Shown here: piece by piece, positions 43,401 to 51,508 of the stretch
Numbering within the stretch: position 1 is the stretch's first letter
Layout: each line of letters starts with the position of its first letter
From: Maribacter huludaoensis
GTDB lineage: Bacteria; Bacteroidota; Bacteroidia; Flavobacteriales; Flavobacteriaceae
Direction: 5' to 3'
NCBI RefSeq assembly: GCF_029350945.1
Contig: NZ_JARKMS010000001.1
Location: 374,375 to 438,374, forward strand
DNA length: 64,000 nt
Notes under the pieces: model-generated
Told to the model about the DNA's origin: nothing
The model's input: the letters and a program-made list of their open reading frames with translations, nothing else
Database searches by the model: none
Program-made: the position numbers and the translations under genes

Positions 43401-44164
43401 CCTAGTAAAGGTAATGGAGTGGTATGGTCTTTCACGGTTGTTTTACCTGCATAAGTTCCATTGGTAAATACTGGGTGGTGCATGGCAATAACGATATTTT
43501 TACCTTGGCCATCACCAATATACCCTTCCAATTCTTCCATGAACCGTCTACGGGTTACAATATCAGTACACTTACTATTTATACCTTCTATTCTAGACCA
43601 GTTAGACACGAACCACTTAGAATCTACCAGAATAAGGTCTAGGTCATCATTTATAACTCTATGGTCAATTGGGCAACCGTTGTTTGGTATAACCGCCGCA
43701 TTTTCTCTTTCAATATCTTTTAGGTAATTCTCTACCTTTTCAATTTTCTCTAATCTATAGCTTTTCCATTCGTTATTTCCCGGCAAAAAAATAGTCTCTC
43801 CCTTAAAATTGGCAGAGATATCAAGTTGTTTTTGGATCAAAATACTATCTACGGACCAATTACTGGTTTCTGGCGAGATGTTATCACCGGTAAAAATTAA
43901 GGTACTGTTTAAAGAAGCATTGTCAAGCTCTTCCTTAAAACGGTTTAATAGAGCTGTATTTGGAGTAACGGATGAGTTTCCCAATCCGCCTGCTATATAG
44001 AAAGAATGGATTATATCATTGTCCTGTACCAGATTACTTTCTTGTACGTTACTTTGCTCTTTATATGTAGCGCACGATGAAAGCAATAATAGAATAAAAG
44101 TAAAACTGAAGTATTTTATCGTTCTACGGGTGATAGCAATATTTTGAATAGAGCGGTCGGTCAT
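40424..44164 (-). CDS. degenerate metallophosphatase fused to outer-membrane beta-barrel
   Basis: 1246 residues from ATG 44164; an in-frame TTG (44191) is rejected. Lipoprotein-type signal (FSFTFILLLLSSC). The N-terminal metallophosphoesterase-like domain has lost key ligands: the first motif is IAGGLGN (no DxH or GDAG), then GDNIS is kept, GNH becomes GNNEW, HHP is kept and GHxH is GHEES. The middle region is unknown. The C-terminal third is a BamA/Omp85-like barrel (GGNNGLRGFRDERF motif). Such fusions occur in Bacteroidota; an envelope assembly or transport role is plausible, and phosphatase activity is doubtful. Confidence 0.78.
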   Translation of the reverse strand: MTDRSIQNIAITRRTIKYFSFTFILLLLSSCATYKEQSNVQESNLVQDNDIIHSFYIAGGLGNSSVTPNTALLNRFKEELDNASLNSTLIFTGDNISPETSNWSVDSILIQKQLDISANFKGETIFLPGNNEWKSYRLEKIEKVENYLKDIERENAAVIPNNGCPIDHRVINDDLDLILVDSKWFVSNWSRIEGINSKCTDIVTRRRFMEELEGYIGDGQGKNIVIAMHHPVFTNGTYAGKTTVKDHTTPLPLLGTVKNAVMDLGAFNPEHVNSRRYNYLRIAVSALAQANDRITLVSGHEESLQLLEGGGIHQIVSGSLGEKSAAKMSPGRITAIGGSVEYHGEYVFGERGFARLDYYKDGSSKVTFISENDLNSSKTFNVLPKKEPAKVLSSFATNSEKNKETKILDDPKDYNKSAFYKFLWGERYRKYYGQPVEAPIVQLDTLYGGLSVIKEGGGHQSFSLRLEDANGKQYAMRSLRKSALKFLKFKLPGIAYNTQDYQDTWAEKAISDFFTTAHPYMQLVINPLAKSVDINHSDTDLFYVPKQDSLKQYNENYGDELYYIERRPSEEQAHYKGYRRTMDENSGEVTDYESTTDMLEKIKSDESYWVDEKSFIRARLFDMLIGDWDRHQDQWRWIEYESPDGEKEFMPIPRDRDNAFPRFDGKVIPFINWFVPNTRNWETYDDDIDNVKWLNLSGNRLDRTLLTSYGPEVWVEEARAIQKGMTNEVIENAFTRLPASVQDETSENIKKNLKQRLATLTQTAEDYAKYLNKIVAVTGTEKDDIFTMTRLENGDTKVEVKRILTDEKNELFYSRVFNDSLTKEIWIYGLGDDDKFVVKGQENPNTKLRIVGGYGKDSYAITNKRKVKLYDWEHEKINIENLQPKTLLTDNYKTNTFHFRYFKPNTNVLVPTLGFRTDDGMFLGASNTYTQQGIDGNSFRQQHTVSANYYFKFKAAELSYSGIYGSVFPGWNFEMDAYFANDRYVSNFFGFGNETINNEAALSRDYYRGRIRTFKASAGLAYYSLRVKGLFESFKVADNENRLFNPDNLEDAVFENQNYAGAELTGYYDRDDAGDFPSKAIYFGFAAGYKMNLNNNANKFGYASLKIGVDHKLESKGNLVLSTTAEYKGLFDYNDVYFYHTPSIGGNNGLRGFRDERFTGKSYFYQSSDLKLKLKRYVTAVSPVTIGMYGGFDYGRVWMPNENSNVWHTSQGGGFWISSLKALTFNIGYFNSKESNLIQVGFGLSI

Positions 44165-44203
44165 AAATTTAATTAAATTAAGTATGGGCAATAAATTGGT
44201 TTT

Positions 44204-44365
44204 CTAATTGGTAAAAAATATGTTTGATACAATGATTCCACCAATGAGGAGTACTAAAAAAGCGACAAGTATGGTTACCCCTAATTTTGTTTTTTTATTT
44301 TTTTGAAGGATGTATTCTTGTGTTTCTTCTTCAGGTTCTTTTACAAATTTTGTTTCTTCTGTCAT
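44204..44365 (-). CDS. small single-helix membrane protein (53 aa)
   Basis: ATG-initiated 53-residue frame: acidic N-terminus (MTEETKFVKEPEEETQEYIL), basic patch KNKKTK, then one membrane helix (LGVTILVAFLVLLIGGIIV). It lies 4 bp after the stop of the upstream dehydrogenase gene and 39 bp before the barrel gene, all leftwards. Function unknown. Confidence 0.6.
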   Translation of the reverse strand: MTEETKFVKEPEEETQEYILQKNKKTKLGVTILVAFLVLLIGGIIVSNIFFTN

Positions 44366-44369
44366 AATT

Positions 44370-45731
44370 TTATTTTTTAATGTATACTGTTTTTTTGTTC
44401 ACGAATTCTAAAATTCCTTCTCTAGAAAGTTCTCTCCCGTAACCTGATGCTTTAGTGCCACCAAAGGGTAACCTTGGATCAGATTTAACCATGTCGTTTA
44501 TGAAGAATGCTCCATCGGGTATGTTAGATATTATATTCATAGCAGCATCTATATCTTCGGTAAAGAGCATACTGCCCAAACCAAATCTAGAATTTGCTGT
44601 CATTGCAATGGCCTCTTCCCTGTTCTTTATTTTAATAATTGCGGCAACAGGTCCAAAAGTTTCTTCTTTAAATACAGGCATGTCTACAGTAACATCTGTT
44701 AAAATGGTAGGAGAGAAATAGGCACCGTTACGCATATTGCCTAAAACTACTTTTGCGCCCTTTTTTACAGAATCGTTTACTTGTTTTTGTAGCTCTTCTG
44801 CCAAATCTTCTCTAGCCATAACACCAATAAATGTTTCCTCTTTCATAGGATCGCCACTTTGTAAAGATTTTACCTTGGCAGTAAATTTCTCAAGAAAAGC
44901 ATCATATATATCTTCACAGACTATAAAACGTTTAGCGGCAATACAGCTTTGACCGGTATTCTGCATACGTGCGGTTACCATGGTGTCCATGTGTTCTTCC
45001 AGATTTGCATCTTCCCAAACAATACAGGCGTTATTGCCCCCTAGTTCAAGTACGGATTTCTTCAAATTCTTTCCTGCGGTACCTGCTATGGACTTACCGG
45101 CTTTTTCGCTTCCCGTGAGTGTTGCCGCTTTAATACCATCATCAGCAATAAGCTTTTCAATTTCTTCGTGCCCGGCTTTAAGGCTTTGAAAACATCCCTC
45201 AGGATAACCTGCATCTAAAAATAACTGTTCTATGGCCAATGAGCACCCAGTAACATTTTGTGCATGCTTTAATAACGCCGTATTACCGGCGGTCAAGGTA
45301 GGGGCGGCAAAACGGATTACCTGCCAAAATGGATAGTTCCAAGGCATTACCGCAAGTATGCAACCTAAAGGGTCGTGGCTTATAAAACTTTCATCGGCAT
45401 CTGTATCAATAATTTCATCTGCCAATAAATCTTCTGCATTCAAAGCATAAAAATCACATGCCCATGCGCATTTTTCAATTTCGGAAATACCTTGAGAAAA
45501 AGGTTTACCCATTTCTTTCGTCATTAGTGCTGCATATTCCTCTTTGCGCTCTAAAAGAAGTTCCGCAACATTGTTCAGTAATTCGCACCTGTCCTCTATT
45601 TCCAAATTTGCCCAAGAAGTTTCTACGGCCAAAGCTTTTTTCAGCTTCGCCTTAATATCGTCGTAGGTGTCTTTGGTATAACTTTTAACAACGGCACCAT
45701 TATAAGGGTTAATAATTTTATATTCTTTCAT
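44370..45731 (-). CDS. NAD(P)-dependent succinate-semialdehyde/aldehyde dehydrogenase
   Basis: 453 residues of the ALDH superfamily. Catalytic Glu in KSVLELGGNNACIV, catalytic Cys in QNTGQSCIAAKRFI, cofactor motif TLTGSEKAGKSIAG, and the family end motif FGGTKASGYGRELS. The compact length and the MPWNYPFWQVIR motif fit the Sad/GabD-like group that oxidises succinate semialdehyde. Cytoplasmic. Exact substrate is inference. Confidence 0.88.
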   Translation of the reverse strand: MKEYKIINPYNGAVVKSYTKDTYDDIKAKLKKALAVETSWANLEIEDRCELLNNVAELLLERKEEYAALMTKEMGKPFSQGISEIEKCAWACDFYALNAEDLLADEIIDTDADESFISHDPLGCILAVMPWNYPFWQVIRFAAPTLTAGNTALLKHAQNVTGCSLAIEQLFLDAGYPEGCFQSLKAGHEEIEKLIADDGIKAATLTGSEKAGKSIAGTAGKNLKKSVLELGGNNACIVWEDANLEEHMDTMVTARMQNTGQSCIAAKRFIVCEDIYDAFLEKFTAKVKSLQSGDPMKEETFIGVMAREDLAEELQKQVNDSVKKGAKVVLGNMRNGAYFSPTILTDVTVDMPVFKEETFGPVAAIIKIKNREEAIAMTANSRFGLGSMLFTEDIDAAMNIISNIPDGAFFINDMVKSDPRLPFGGTKASGYGRELSREGILEFVNKKTVYIKK

Positions 45732-45927
45732 AACACAAATTTAGTTGTAAGATGGGTATTGTGTTAATTCGTTTCATTTTATTCTTAACCCGTTTAAACG
45801 ATTGTTATAGTCAATATTAAAAGGTTTAGAGTTAAGTAAATATATGAATTACCATCACCTTTGTAACAGACAATAAGACACTTGTTGTCATTTAGCAAAA
45901 GAAACGTTTAACCTTAAAAATTATAAC

Positions 45928-46260
45928 ATGAATAATAGTGGAAATACATTGTTGGCAATTATTGCAGGTTCTGCCATTGGTGCGGCCTTAGGAATTCTAT
46001 ATGCACCTGACAAAGGAGAGAATACCAGAAGATTGATCGCAGATCAAGCAGCTGCTACAAGAGACAACTTTGCGGATAGCGCAGTTGATTTAAAAAATAG
46101 AGTAGCCTCTAAAATGACCGATGAAAAACATACGTTAGACACAAGGGTAGAGTCTTTGGTATCAGATTTAAGTTATAAGACCGAAGATGTAATCTCAACT
46201 TTAGAGAAAAAATTGGCAGAGTTAAAATCAAAAAATAAGAAACTGCAGAAAACAGTATAA
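45928..46260 (+). CDS. YtxH domain-containing protein
   Basis: 110 residues: N-terminal hydrophobic glycine-rich helix (LLAIIAGSAIGAALGILYAPDKG), the YtxH signature, then a long charged coiled coil. Stress-associated membrane-anchored protein of unknown mechanism. First of three tightly packed genes (next ATG starts at the following base). Confidence 0.88.
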   Translation: MNNSGNTLLAIIAGSAIGAALGILYAPDKGENTRRLIADQAAATRDNFADSAVDLKNRVASKMTDEKHTLDTRVESLVSDLSYKTEDVISTLEKKLAELKSKNKKLQKTV

Positions 46261-46608
46261 ATGGGAGTTATTGATTCACTTAACGAAACGTCTAACAAGG
46301 CAATTGATGTAGGAGAGGTTTACTATAAAAAAACCCAGGAATATTATAGGCTGAAAGTGTTTCAACAATTAACAATGACCACTGGTATGCTGCTTAAAAT
46401 GGCAGTTATGGGTGGTCTTGCTTTTTTGGCACTAATGTTCGTAACCGTTGCAGGTGTTGTTTTTCTGGCAAATGTCATTGAAAGTATGGTAGGTGCCTGT
46501 CTAATAGCAGGGGCTTTATTTATAATGTTGTTAATCTTAACGTACGTTTTTAGAAGTAAGATAGACAGTATACTGGTAAGAAAGTTATCGGATAAATTTT
46601 TTAATTAA
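46261..46608 (+). CDS. phage holin family / DUF1469-type membrane protein
   Basis: 115 residues with two central membrane helices (MAVMGGLAFLALMFVTVAGVVFLA and GACLIAGALFIMLLILTYVF) and a soluble N-terminus. The family name holin is historical; no phage genes are nearby. It starts immediately after the YtxH gene stop, and the next gene follows by 5 bp, so the three are one transcript. Confidence 0.8.
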   Translation: MGVIDSLNETSNKAIDVGEVYYKKTQEYYRLKVFQQLTMTTGMLLKMAVMGGLAFLALMFVTVAGVVFLANVIESMVGACLIAGALFIMLLILTYVFRSKIDSILVRKLSDKFFN

Positions 46609-46613
46609 TAGGT

Positions 46614-46808
46614 ATGTACAAAAATTTTGAGGAGGTAGAGTTCAATTTAAAACGCTTAAAATTAGAGCGTGAAATTGCATTGGAAGAACTAAAGGGGCTT
46701 AAGCAAGATGTACAAGAAGATTTGAGTCCGTATAATTGGGTGTCCACTGCTTTTTCGGCAGCCAAAAAGTTTGGTATGCTTTATTTAATGCGTAAAGTAG
46801 TTAAGTAA
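46614..46808 (+). CDS. DUF6327-like small protein
   Basis: 64 residues: N-terminal coiled coil (NLKRLKLEREIALEELKGLK), then SPYNWVSTAFSAAKKFGMLYLMRKVVK, a typical end for proteins encoded after YtxH/holin-like genes in flavobacteria. Probably a membrane-associated partner of the two upstream products. Followed by a terminator. Confidence 0.7.
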   Translation: MYKNFEEVEFNLKRLKLEREIALEELKGLKQDVQEDLSPYNWVSTAFSAAKKFGMLYLMRKVVK

Positions 46809-46840
46809 TACTTAATTTAGCTTAAGAACATATTAGTCAT

Positions 46841-46870
46841 AAAAAAGCACCTTAAAAAGGTGCTTCTTAT
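46841..46870. terminator. bidirectional terminator
   Basis: AAGCACCTT (46845-46853) / AAGGTGCTT (46857-46865) with A-rich 5' and T-rich 3' flanks, between the convergent YtxH operon and dps. Confidence 0.8.
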
Positions 46871-46895
46871 TTGATTAGGTTTCAATATTAAGTTA

Positions 46896-47360
46896 TTATT
46901 TGGTCCAAGCATCCAACATCCAACTCACTTTTTCTATTTCTCCAATATAGCCACCGATCATATCTATGGTACCTTCATCGCCTCCTGCTTCGGCTTTCTT
47001 TATAACCTTGTTCATTTGCTTTAACAATGTTTCGTGCTGATCTAAAATGTTTTTCACCATTTCAGTATCGGCAATTAAAGAAGAGGTTTCGTTAATGGAA
47101 GACATTTCAAAATATTTTGAAAACTCGCTTGTTGGGTTGTGTCTTAATGTAAGGATACGTTCCGCAATTTCATCGATTTTTATTCTTGCATCGGTATATA
47201 ACTCTTCAAACTTAATATGAAGGTCAAAGAAGTTTTTTCCAGATACGTTCCAGTGGTATCCCCTCAAGTTTTGATAGTATAAATTGTAGTCTGCCAACAG
47301 AATATTCAGTTCATCTACTATTGGCTTTATATCTTTTGATTTTATATCTAAATAGCTCAT
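46896..47360 (-). CDS. dps: Dps-family DNA-protecting ferritin-like protein
   Basis: 154 residues, the normal Dps length. The ferroxidase-site helix pattern is visible: NLRGYHWNVSGKNFFDLHIKFEELYTDAR... with His and Asp/Glu spaced for the inter-subunit iron site. It oxidises and stores iron and protects DNA in stress. Sits within a group of stress-type genes. Confidence 0.92.
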   Translation of the reverse strand: MSYLDIKSKDIKPIVDELNILLADYNLYYQNLRGYHWNVSGKNFFDLHIKFEELYTDARIKIDEIAERILTLRHNPTSEFSKYFEMSSINETSSLIADTEMVKNILDQHETLLKQMNKVIKKAEAGGDEGTIDMIGGYIGEIEKVSWMLDAWTK

Positions 47361-47466
47361 AAAATTTGTTTAATTATTTACTTCAAAAGTATAAAATAAC
47401 CAGCATTAACGTTGACTCAGATATCTTTATAATGAACGTTTTAACTGTTATTTAAGAGAAGCTTTA

Positions 47467-48078
47467 TTATTCGCTTACCAAGGGCTTAAGGTTTATGTAA
47501 GAGTAGTTTATTTTACCAACATGATCATACTCGGTAGCGTTTTGTTTTAGAGAACCCCAATCGAATTGATCGTTCAGATTGTTCTCTTTATAGTAATTGG
47601 TTAAACCTTCTGTCAGTAAAAGATACTCGCTTAACTGTATTTTATTTTTCAATAGTTTATGGGCAATGATAAGGTCTTCGCCAAAAAGCTTAATACTATT
47701 GCCAACTTTTGTAAGAGCAATTTCTTTACCATAATGTAGAATAATTTTTAGGCCAAGAATATCTGGTATAGAAGCGGCATCTTCATTTTTTCTGTACTTT
47801 TTTCTAAGGGCATCCAGCTCTTTATAAAATTCCGTATAAAAAATTCTACATTGGTCTATAAGATTTTCCAAGCTTGGCATTTCTCCGGTTTTAAAAAAGA
47901 GAACGGCATCTCCTTCTATTTCAGAAACTTTAAGTCCTATTTTATTAGTATAGATAATTTGGTTTAGAAGGGCAGGAATGATTTTTGAACTCAGTTCAAA
48001 ATCTGTTTCGCTCATAAACTCGGTAAATCCGCTTATGTCTGGTATACATATTAACATAGGTTCTCCTTTCATAAGCAT
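47467..48078 (-). CDS. DUF2652 protein with class III cyclase-like fold
   Basis: 203 residues. ICIPDISGFTEFMSETDFE and EIEGDAVLFFKTGE resemble the two metal-binding segments of class III nucleotidyl cyclases, the basis of the DUF2652 assignment. The rest of the cyclase active site is not obvious, so catalysis is uncertain. Likely a cytoplasmic regulatory or binding protein. ATG at 48078 or 48072. Confidence 0.75.
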   Translation of the reverse strand: MLMKGEPMLICIPDISGFTEFMSETDFELSSKIIPALLNQIIYTNKIGLKVSEIEGDAVLFFKTGEMPSLENLIDQCRIFYTEFYKELDALRKKYRKNEDAASIPDILGLKIILHYGKEIALTKVGNSIKLFGEDLIIAHKLLKNKIQLSEYLLLTEGLTNYYKENNLNDQFDWGSLKQNATEYDHVGKINYSYINLKPLVSE

Positions 48079-48323
48079 TGTATTTTATGGTGGTAAGGTA
48101 TATAACTTCTCATAGTTAAAAGAATCCGTTTCGTAAAAATTATATCGCAATCGGTCTTGTACTATTTAAATTACATGCTAAATAAATAGGTTTTTAGGTT
48201 ACAAAAGGGTTGAATAGAACACCAAATCAGCCACTTGATTCCTTATTTTTGTTTCAACTTGTATAGAAAAGGATAAACAAAAGTGTTTGGTCCGCATAAA
48301 TGCCTACTTAAAAAACATAATAG

Positions 48324-49400
48324 ATGAACTATTCAGAACTACTGGCGAGCGAACCACATGATGTTGCTGAGCACATGCACTTAAAATATGTAAATAGAGA
48401 GGCGTTATCTATTCTGCGAATCAAGGAAAAAGATAAGTTTTTGTATGTACTAAAGGATAAGCCGCTCAGTAAAAAATCTGAATTGGACAGGATCAAAAAG
48501 TTGGTAATCCCGCCTGCGTGGCAAGAAGTAAAAATTGCGCCTATTGCCAATGCACATTTGCAAGCGGTAGGTTATGATCTAAAACATAGACTACAATACC
48601 GCTACCACGAGTTGTGGTTAAGGGTAAGAAACCGAACTAAGTTTTTGAGAATGCACCACTTTGGGGAAGCGCTACCTGATATTCGTAAAAAAGTAGATGC
48701 ACATTTAGAATTGGACGGGTGGCCAAAAGAAAAAGTACTGGCATTAATTGTTAGACTAATGGAAGAAACCCATATCCGTATCGGTAATAGACAATATGCA
48801 AAAAGAAATAAAACGTATGGGCTATCTACCCTAAGAACCCGTCACCTAAAGACCAGTAAGAATAAACTAAAATTTGAATTTACCGGTAAAAAAGGTAAAA
48901 AGCATAACATTACCTTGAACAATAAAAGACTTAGAAAACTTGTTTTGCAATGCGAAGAAATACCAGGGTGGGATCTTTTTCAATTTTTTGATGAAGACGG
49001 TACCAAAACGGGCGTTGATAGCGGTATGGTCAACGAATACTTACAAGAAATAAGCGGAGACCTTTTTACTGCAAAAGATTTTAGAACATGGTCAGGTACA
49101 CTTATTTTTTTTGAATCACTTTTAGAAAATGAAGCTACCACTGATGAAGGTGTAATTAAAAAGAATATTATAAAAGCTTTTGATGATACGGCCAAAGCAC
49201 TGGGCAATACTAGAAATGTATGCAAGAAATATTATGTTCACCCATACATAGTAAGTAAATATGAAAGAAAAGAGTTACAGAAAGCTTTTAGAAAAGTAGA
49301 AACTACGAAGGCTACCGAATACCAAACCGCTGCAGAGAAGGTATTGATCAATTTAATAGCAGATTTTAATCCGCTACAAAGCTTGTCACAAAAGAAATAG
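48324..49400 (+). CDS. DNA topoisomerase IB (poxvirus-type)
   Basis: 358 residues. IPPAWQEVKIAP at the N-terminus, the catalytic-domain segments IRIGNRQYAKRNKTYGLSTLR, FRTWSGT with an active-site Arg, and the nucleophile Tyr in KKYYVHPYIV. Relaxes supercoils by nicking one strand. Bacterial homologues are commonly chromosomal in marine bacteroidota. Convergent with the small DUF2945-type gene, 11 bp apart. Confidence 0.93.
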   Translation: MNYSELLASEPHDVAEHMHLKYVNREALSILRIKEKDKFLYVLKDKPLSKKSELDRIKKLVIPPAWQEVKIAPIANAHLQAVGYDLKHRLQYRYHELWLRVRNRTKFLRMHHFGEALPDIRKKVDAHLELDGWPKEKVLALIVRLMEETHIRIGNRQYAKRNKTYGLSTLRTRHLKTSKNKLKFEFTGKKGKKHNITLNNKRLRKLVLQCEEIPGWDLFQFFDEDGTKTGVDSGMVNEYLQEISGDLFTAKDFRTWSGTLIFFESLLENEATTDEGVIKKNIIKAFDDTAKALGNTRNVCKKYYVHPYIVSKYERKELQKAFRKVETTKATEYQTAAEKVLINLIADFNPLQSLSQKK

Positions 49401-49411
49401 AGGTTTTAGAT

Positions 49412-49624
49412 TTAATCTGCCCGTTCTACTTCACTTTCACTTTTTAAAACATAATCACCATCATCTTGTTTAATGTATAGTGCCTTATCGTCATCGCTAC
49501 CATTTCTGGTTACTTCATTACCCTTGATCGTTTTTGTCGTTTTTGAAGTGTATGTTTCTTCAACTTTACCTTCGGCAGTTCCATTGCCCCAAGACCATTT
49601 TACGGTTGTACCTTTTCTAATCAT
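49412..49624 (-). CDS. DUF2945-type (hypervirulence-associated TUDOR) small protein
   Basis: 70 residues: KGTTVKWSWGNGTAEGKVEE at the start and ALYIKQDDGDYVLKSESEVE at the end match the small beta-barrel Tudor-like family. Function unknown, thought nucleic-acid or protein binding by fold. Convergent with topoisomerase IB. Confidence 0.82.
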   Translation of the reverse strand: MIRKGTTVKWSWGNGTAEGKVEETYTSKTTKTIKGNEVTRNGSDDDKALYIKQDDGDYVLKSESEVERAD

Positions 49625-49641
49625 AATTTATTTAATTTTTG

Positions 49642-49709
49642 TTTGTGCTTTCCATCACTTCTAGTGTTTGGAGAACAAGTGATGGAAATATCTAAACGAC
49701 AAGCACAAA
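49642..49709. repeat. long two-tier inverted repeat
   Basis: Outer arms TTTGTGCTT (49642-49650) / AAGCACAAA (49701-49709); inner arms TTCCATCACTT (49650-49660) / AAGTGATGGAA (49677-49687). The element lies just upstream of the leftward DUF2945-type gene. Confidence 0.75.
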
Positions 49710-49889
49710 CGTGAGAACTGAATTGTTACCCAAAGTTCCAAAATTCTACGATTTATTGTGTAAGATGATCACTATATTTTTAATGCTATTCACTTGATTA
49801 TTAACCCAATTCAAAGGAGTTAATGCTACTTCTTTTCAAGGTAAAAAGTACCGTAAATCAACTATATATTTGACAACAAAACAATACAG

Positions 49890-50132
49890 ATGTTAGAATT
49901 GATTACAGGTATATTAATAATGATCGCTCTAGGCTATGTAGGCTTTATAGTACAGGATTACTTAGTAGAAAGTACATTGAACGATTTAGTTGAAGACGAA
50001 GAAGATTCAATATTTGAAATTGATATGGAGCATGTTGTCATGTATTCAAACCGATCTAACGCAAACGATGTTAGTGAACTAAAGAAAAAATTACAAGATT
50101 TTAAGAACAGGAATAAATTTTATAAGATGTAA
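49890..50132 (+). CDS. small membrane-anchored acidic protein
   Basis: 80 residues: an N-terminal membrane helix (ELITGILIMIALGYVGFIV), then an acidic stretch (LNDLVEDEEDSIFEIDME) and a basic tail. Probably inner-membrane with a soluble cytoplasmic tail. Family not recognised. 49 bp before the DUF2383 gene. Confidence 0.55.
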   Translation: MLELITGILIMIALGYVGFIVQDYLVESTLNDLVEDEEDSIFEIDMEHVVMYSNRSNANDVSELKKKLQDFKNRNKFYKM

Positions 50133-50181
50133 TTGTGATTGACATCTTTAAATAAAAATCACATCATTAAAATTATAAAAC

Positions 50182-50631
50182 ATGAGTACATATACAGAAG
50201 AAGTAGGAAACAAATTGAACGAACTTTTAGAGAAAACGTATGATGCCGAAAAAGGATTTAAGAAGGCGGCAGAAAATACTGAGCATACACAGTTAAAAGC
50301 TTTCTTTGAAACAAAGGCAAAGCAGCGTTATGATTTTGGACACGAGTTAAAATCCGAAATTAAGACATTTGGCCAAGAGATAGATAAAGGTGACAGCATA
50401 ACCGGTAAAGCCCATAGGGCATGGATGGATGTAAAAGCATTATTTTCATTAGATAGTGAAGAAGCAATGTTAGAAGAAGCAATTAGAGGTGAGAAAGCTG
50501 CCATAGAAGAGTATGATGACGTATTGGAAGATACTTCGCTACCATCTACGACCGCAACCGTTTTAAGAAGTCAAAAAGAGGCTATTAAGAACGGACTTTC
50601 AAATATTAAGATGTTAGAAGATATTAGATAA
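50182..50631 (+). CDS. PA2169/DUF2383 family four-helix-bundle protein
   Basis: 149 residues: helix-rich, ELLEKTYDAEKGFKKAAENT at the N-terminus and EEAMLEEAIRGEKAAIEEYDDVLE in the second half, the ferritin-like DUF2383 pattern. Stress-associated family; metal binding unproven. Followed by a strong terminator. Confidence 0.85.
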   Translation: MSTYTEEVGNKLNELLEKTYDAEKGFKKAAENTEHTQLKAFFETKAKQRYDFGHELKSEIKTFGQEIDKGDSITGKAHRAWMDVKALFSLDSEEAMLEEAIRGEKAAIEEYDDVLEDTSLPSTTATVLRSQKEAIKNGLSNIKMLEDIR

Positions 50632-50653
50632 ATTCATTTTTAGTGAATTGGTG

Positions 50654-50681
50654 AAGAGGCTTTAATTAGCCTCTTTTTTTA
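50654..50681 (+). terminator. rho-independent terminator
   Basis: AAGAGGCT (50654-50661) / AGCCTCTT (50668-50675) with a following T-run. Confidence 0.88.
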
Positions 50682-50815
50682 TGCTTTTTTTTTAAAAGCA
50701 CATACCTTTTATCTAGAATAAAGAGCTATTTTTTAATGCGTTATATTTTTTTGTTTCTGCAATAAGAGAGCTATAGCTATTTGCCGAACTTTAAAATAAA
50801 AAGCACAAGATTTAT

Positions 50816-51508
50816 ATGTATTTTAAAATATCTAATACAGCAAAATTGAAGGAGATAGAGCAAGATGTAAATGCATTGTTCAAATACCCGGATCTATACA
50901 CACCGCAAGTAGTAATTAGTGGCTTAACAGAGGTTTCTATACCTATTGTAACCATGAACGAGCCCAATTTCGTTAATTTGGCCATATGGGGTTTGTTGCC
51001 CGGTAACTTTAATGAAGATTGGGAGCTTTTTCAAAAGCTGACCAATACCCTGACCATACCCGCTCATAAATTGGACGCCGATATTTGGTACCATGAATCC
51101 TTTATGAAAAGTAGATGTATAATTCCGGTAACCGGTTTTTTTACATCGGTCTTAAAAAACGGAGAAATCTATCCGTATCATATTAGCTGTAAAAAAGGTG
51201 GAATTCTGTACTTAGCCGGTATTTATACCATTTTGGATGATGGTTTTATCACGTGCTCTATATTGACCGGACCACTGGAAAGAGAAGTGGTCAATTATCA
51301 AAATTTGGTAGATTATATGCCGGTTATTATAGACCGAAATGATAAATGTGATTGGTTTTCTGGCGATACCAGTGTTGAAAGGACAAAAGAAATAATGCAA
51401 CCTCCACACCAGACAGATTTAAAGATACGCCCTATTGCCAGGAACTTGTTCAATAATGATATTTCTTATGATAGCATGCTCATGCCATATGAATACCCGG
51501 AAAACTAA
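50816..51508 (+). CDS. SRAP (YedK/HMCES)-like protein lacking catalytic residues
   Basis: 230 residues with SRAP landmarks: AIWGLLPGNF, SRCIIPVTGFFTSV (normally RCxxPxxGFYEW), PYHISCKKGGILYLAGIY, and YMPVII (normally HxRMPVI). The family's Cys2 nucleophile is missing (protein starts MYFK), the Glu of FYEW is Thr, and the His before RMP is replaced. It therefore should not form the classical abasic-site crosslink. It may bind DNA without covalent attachment. Similar variants appear, as I recall, in other flavobacteria. Overlaps the convergent AraC gene by 4 bp. Confidence 0.78.
   Translation: MYFKISNTAKLKEIEQDVNALFKYPDLYTPQVVISGLTEVSIPIVTMNEPNFVNLAIWGLLPGNFNEDWELFQKLTNTLTIPAHKLDADIWYHESFMKSRCIIPVTGFFTSVLKNGEIYPYHISCKKGGILYLAGIYTILDDGFITCSILTGPLEREVVNYQNLVDYMPVIIDRNDKCDWFSGDTSVERTKEIMQPPHQTDLKIRPIARNLFNNDISYDSMLMPYEYPEN

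Noticed and set aside
46261-46608. Holin-family gene as evidence of a prophage
   Set aside because: No other phage genes are nearby; the gene is part of a YtxH/DUF6327 set common in non-phage contexts.
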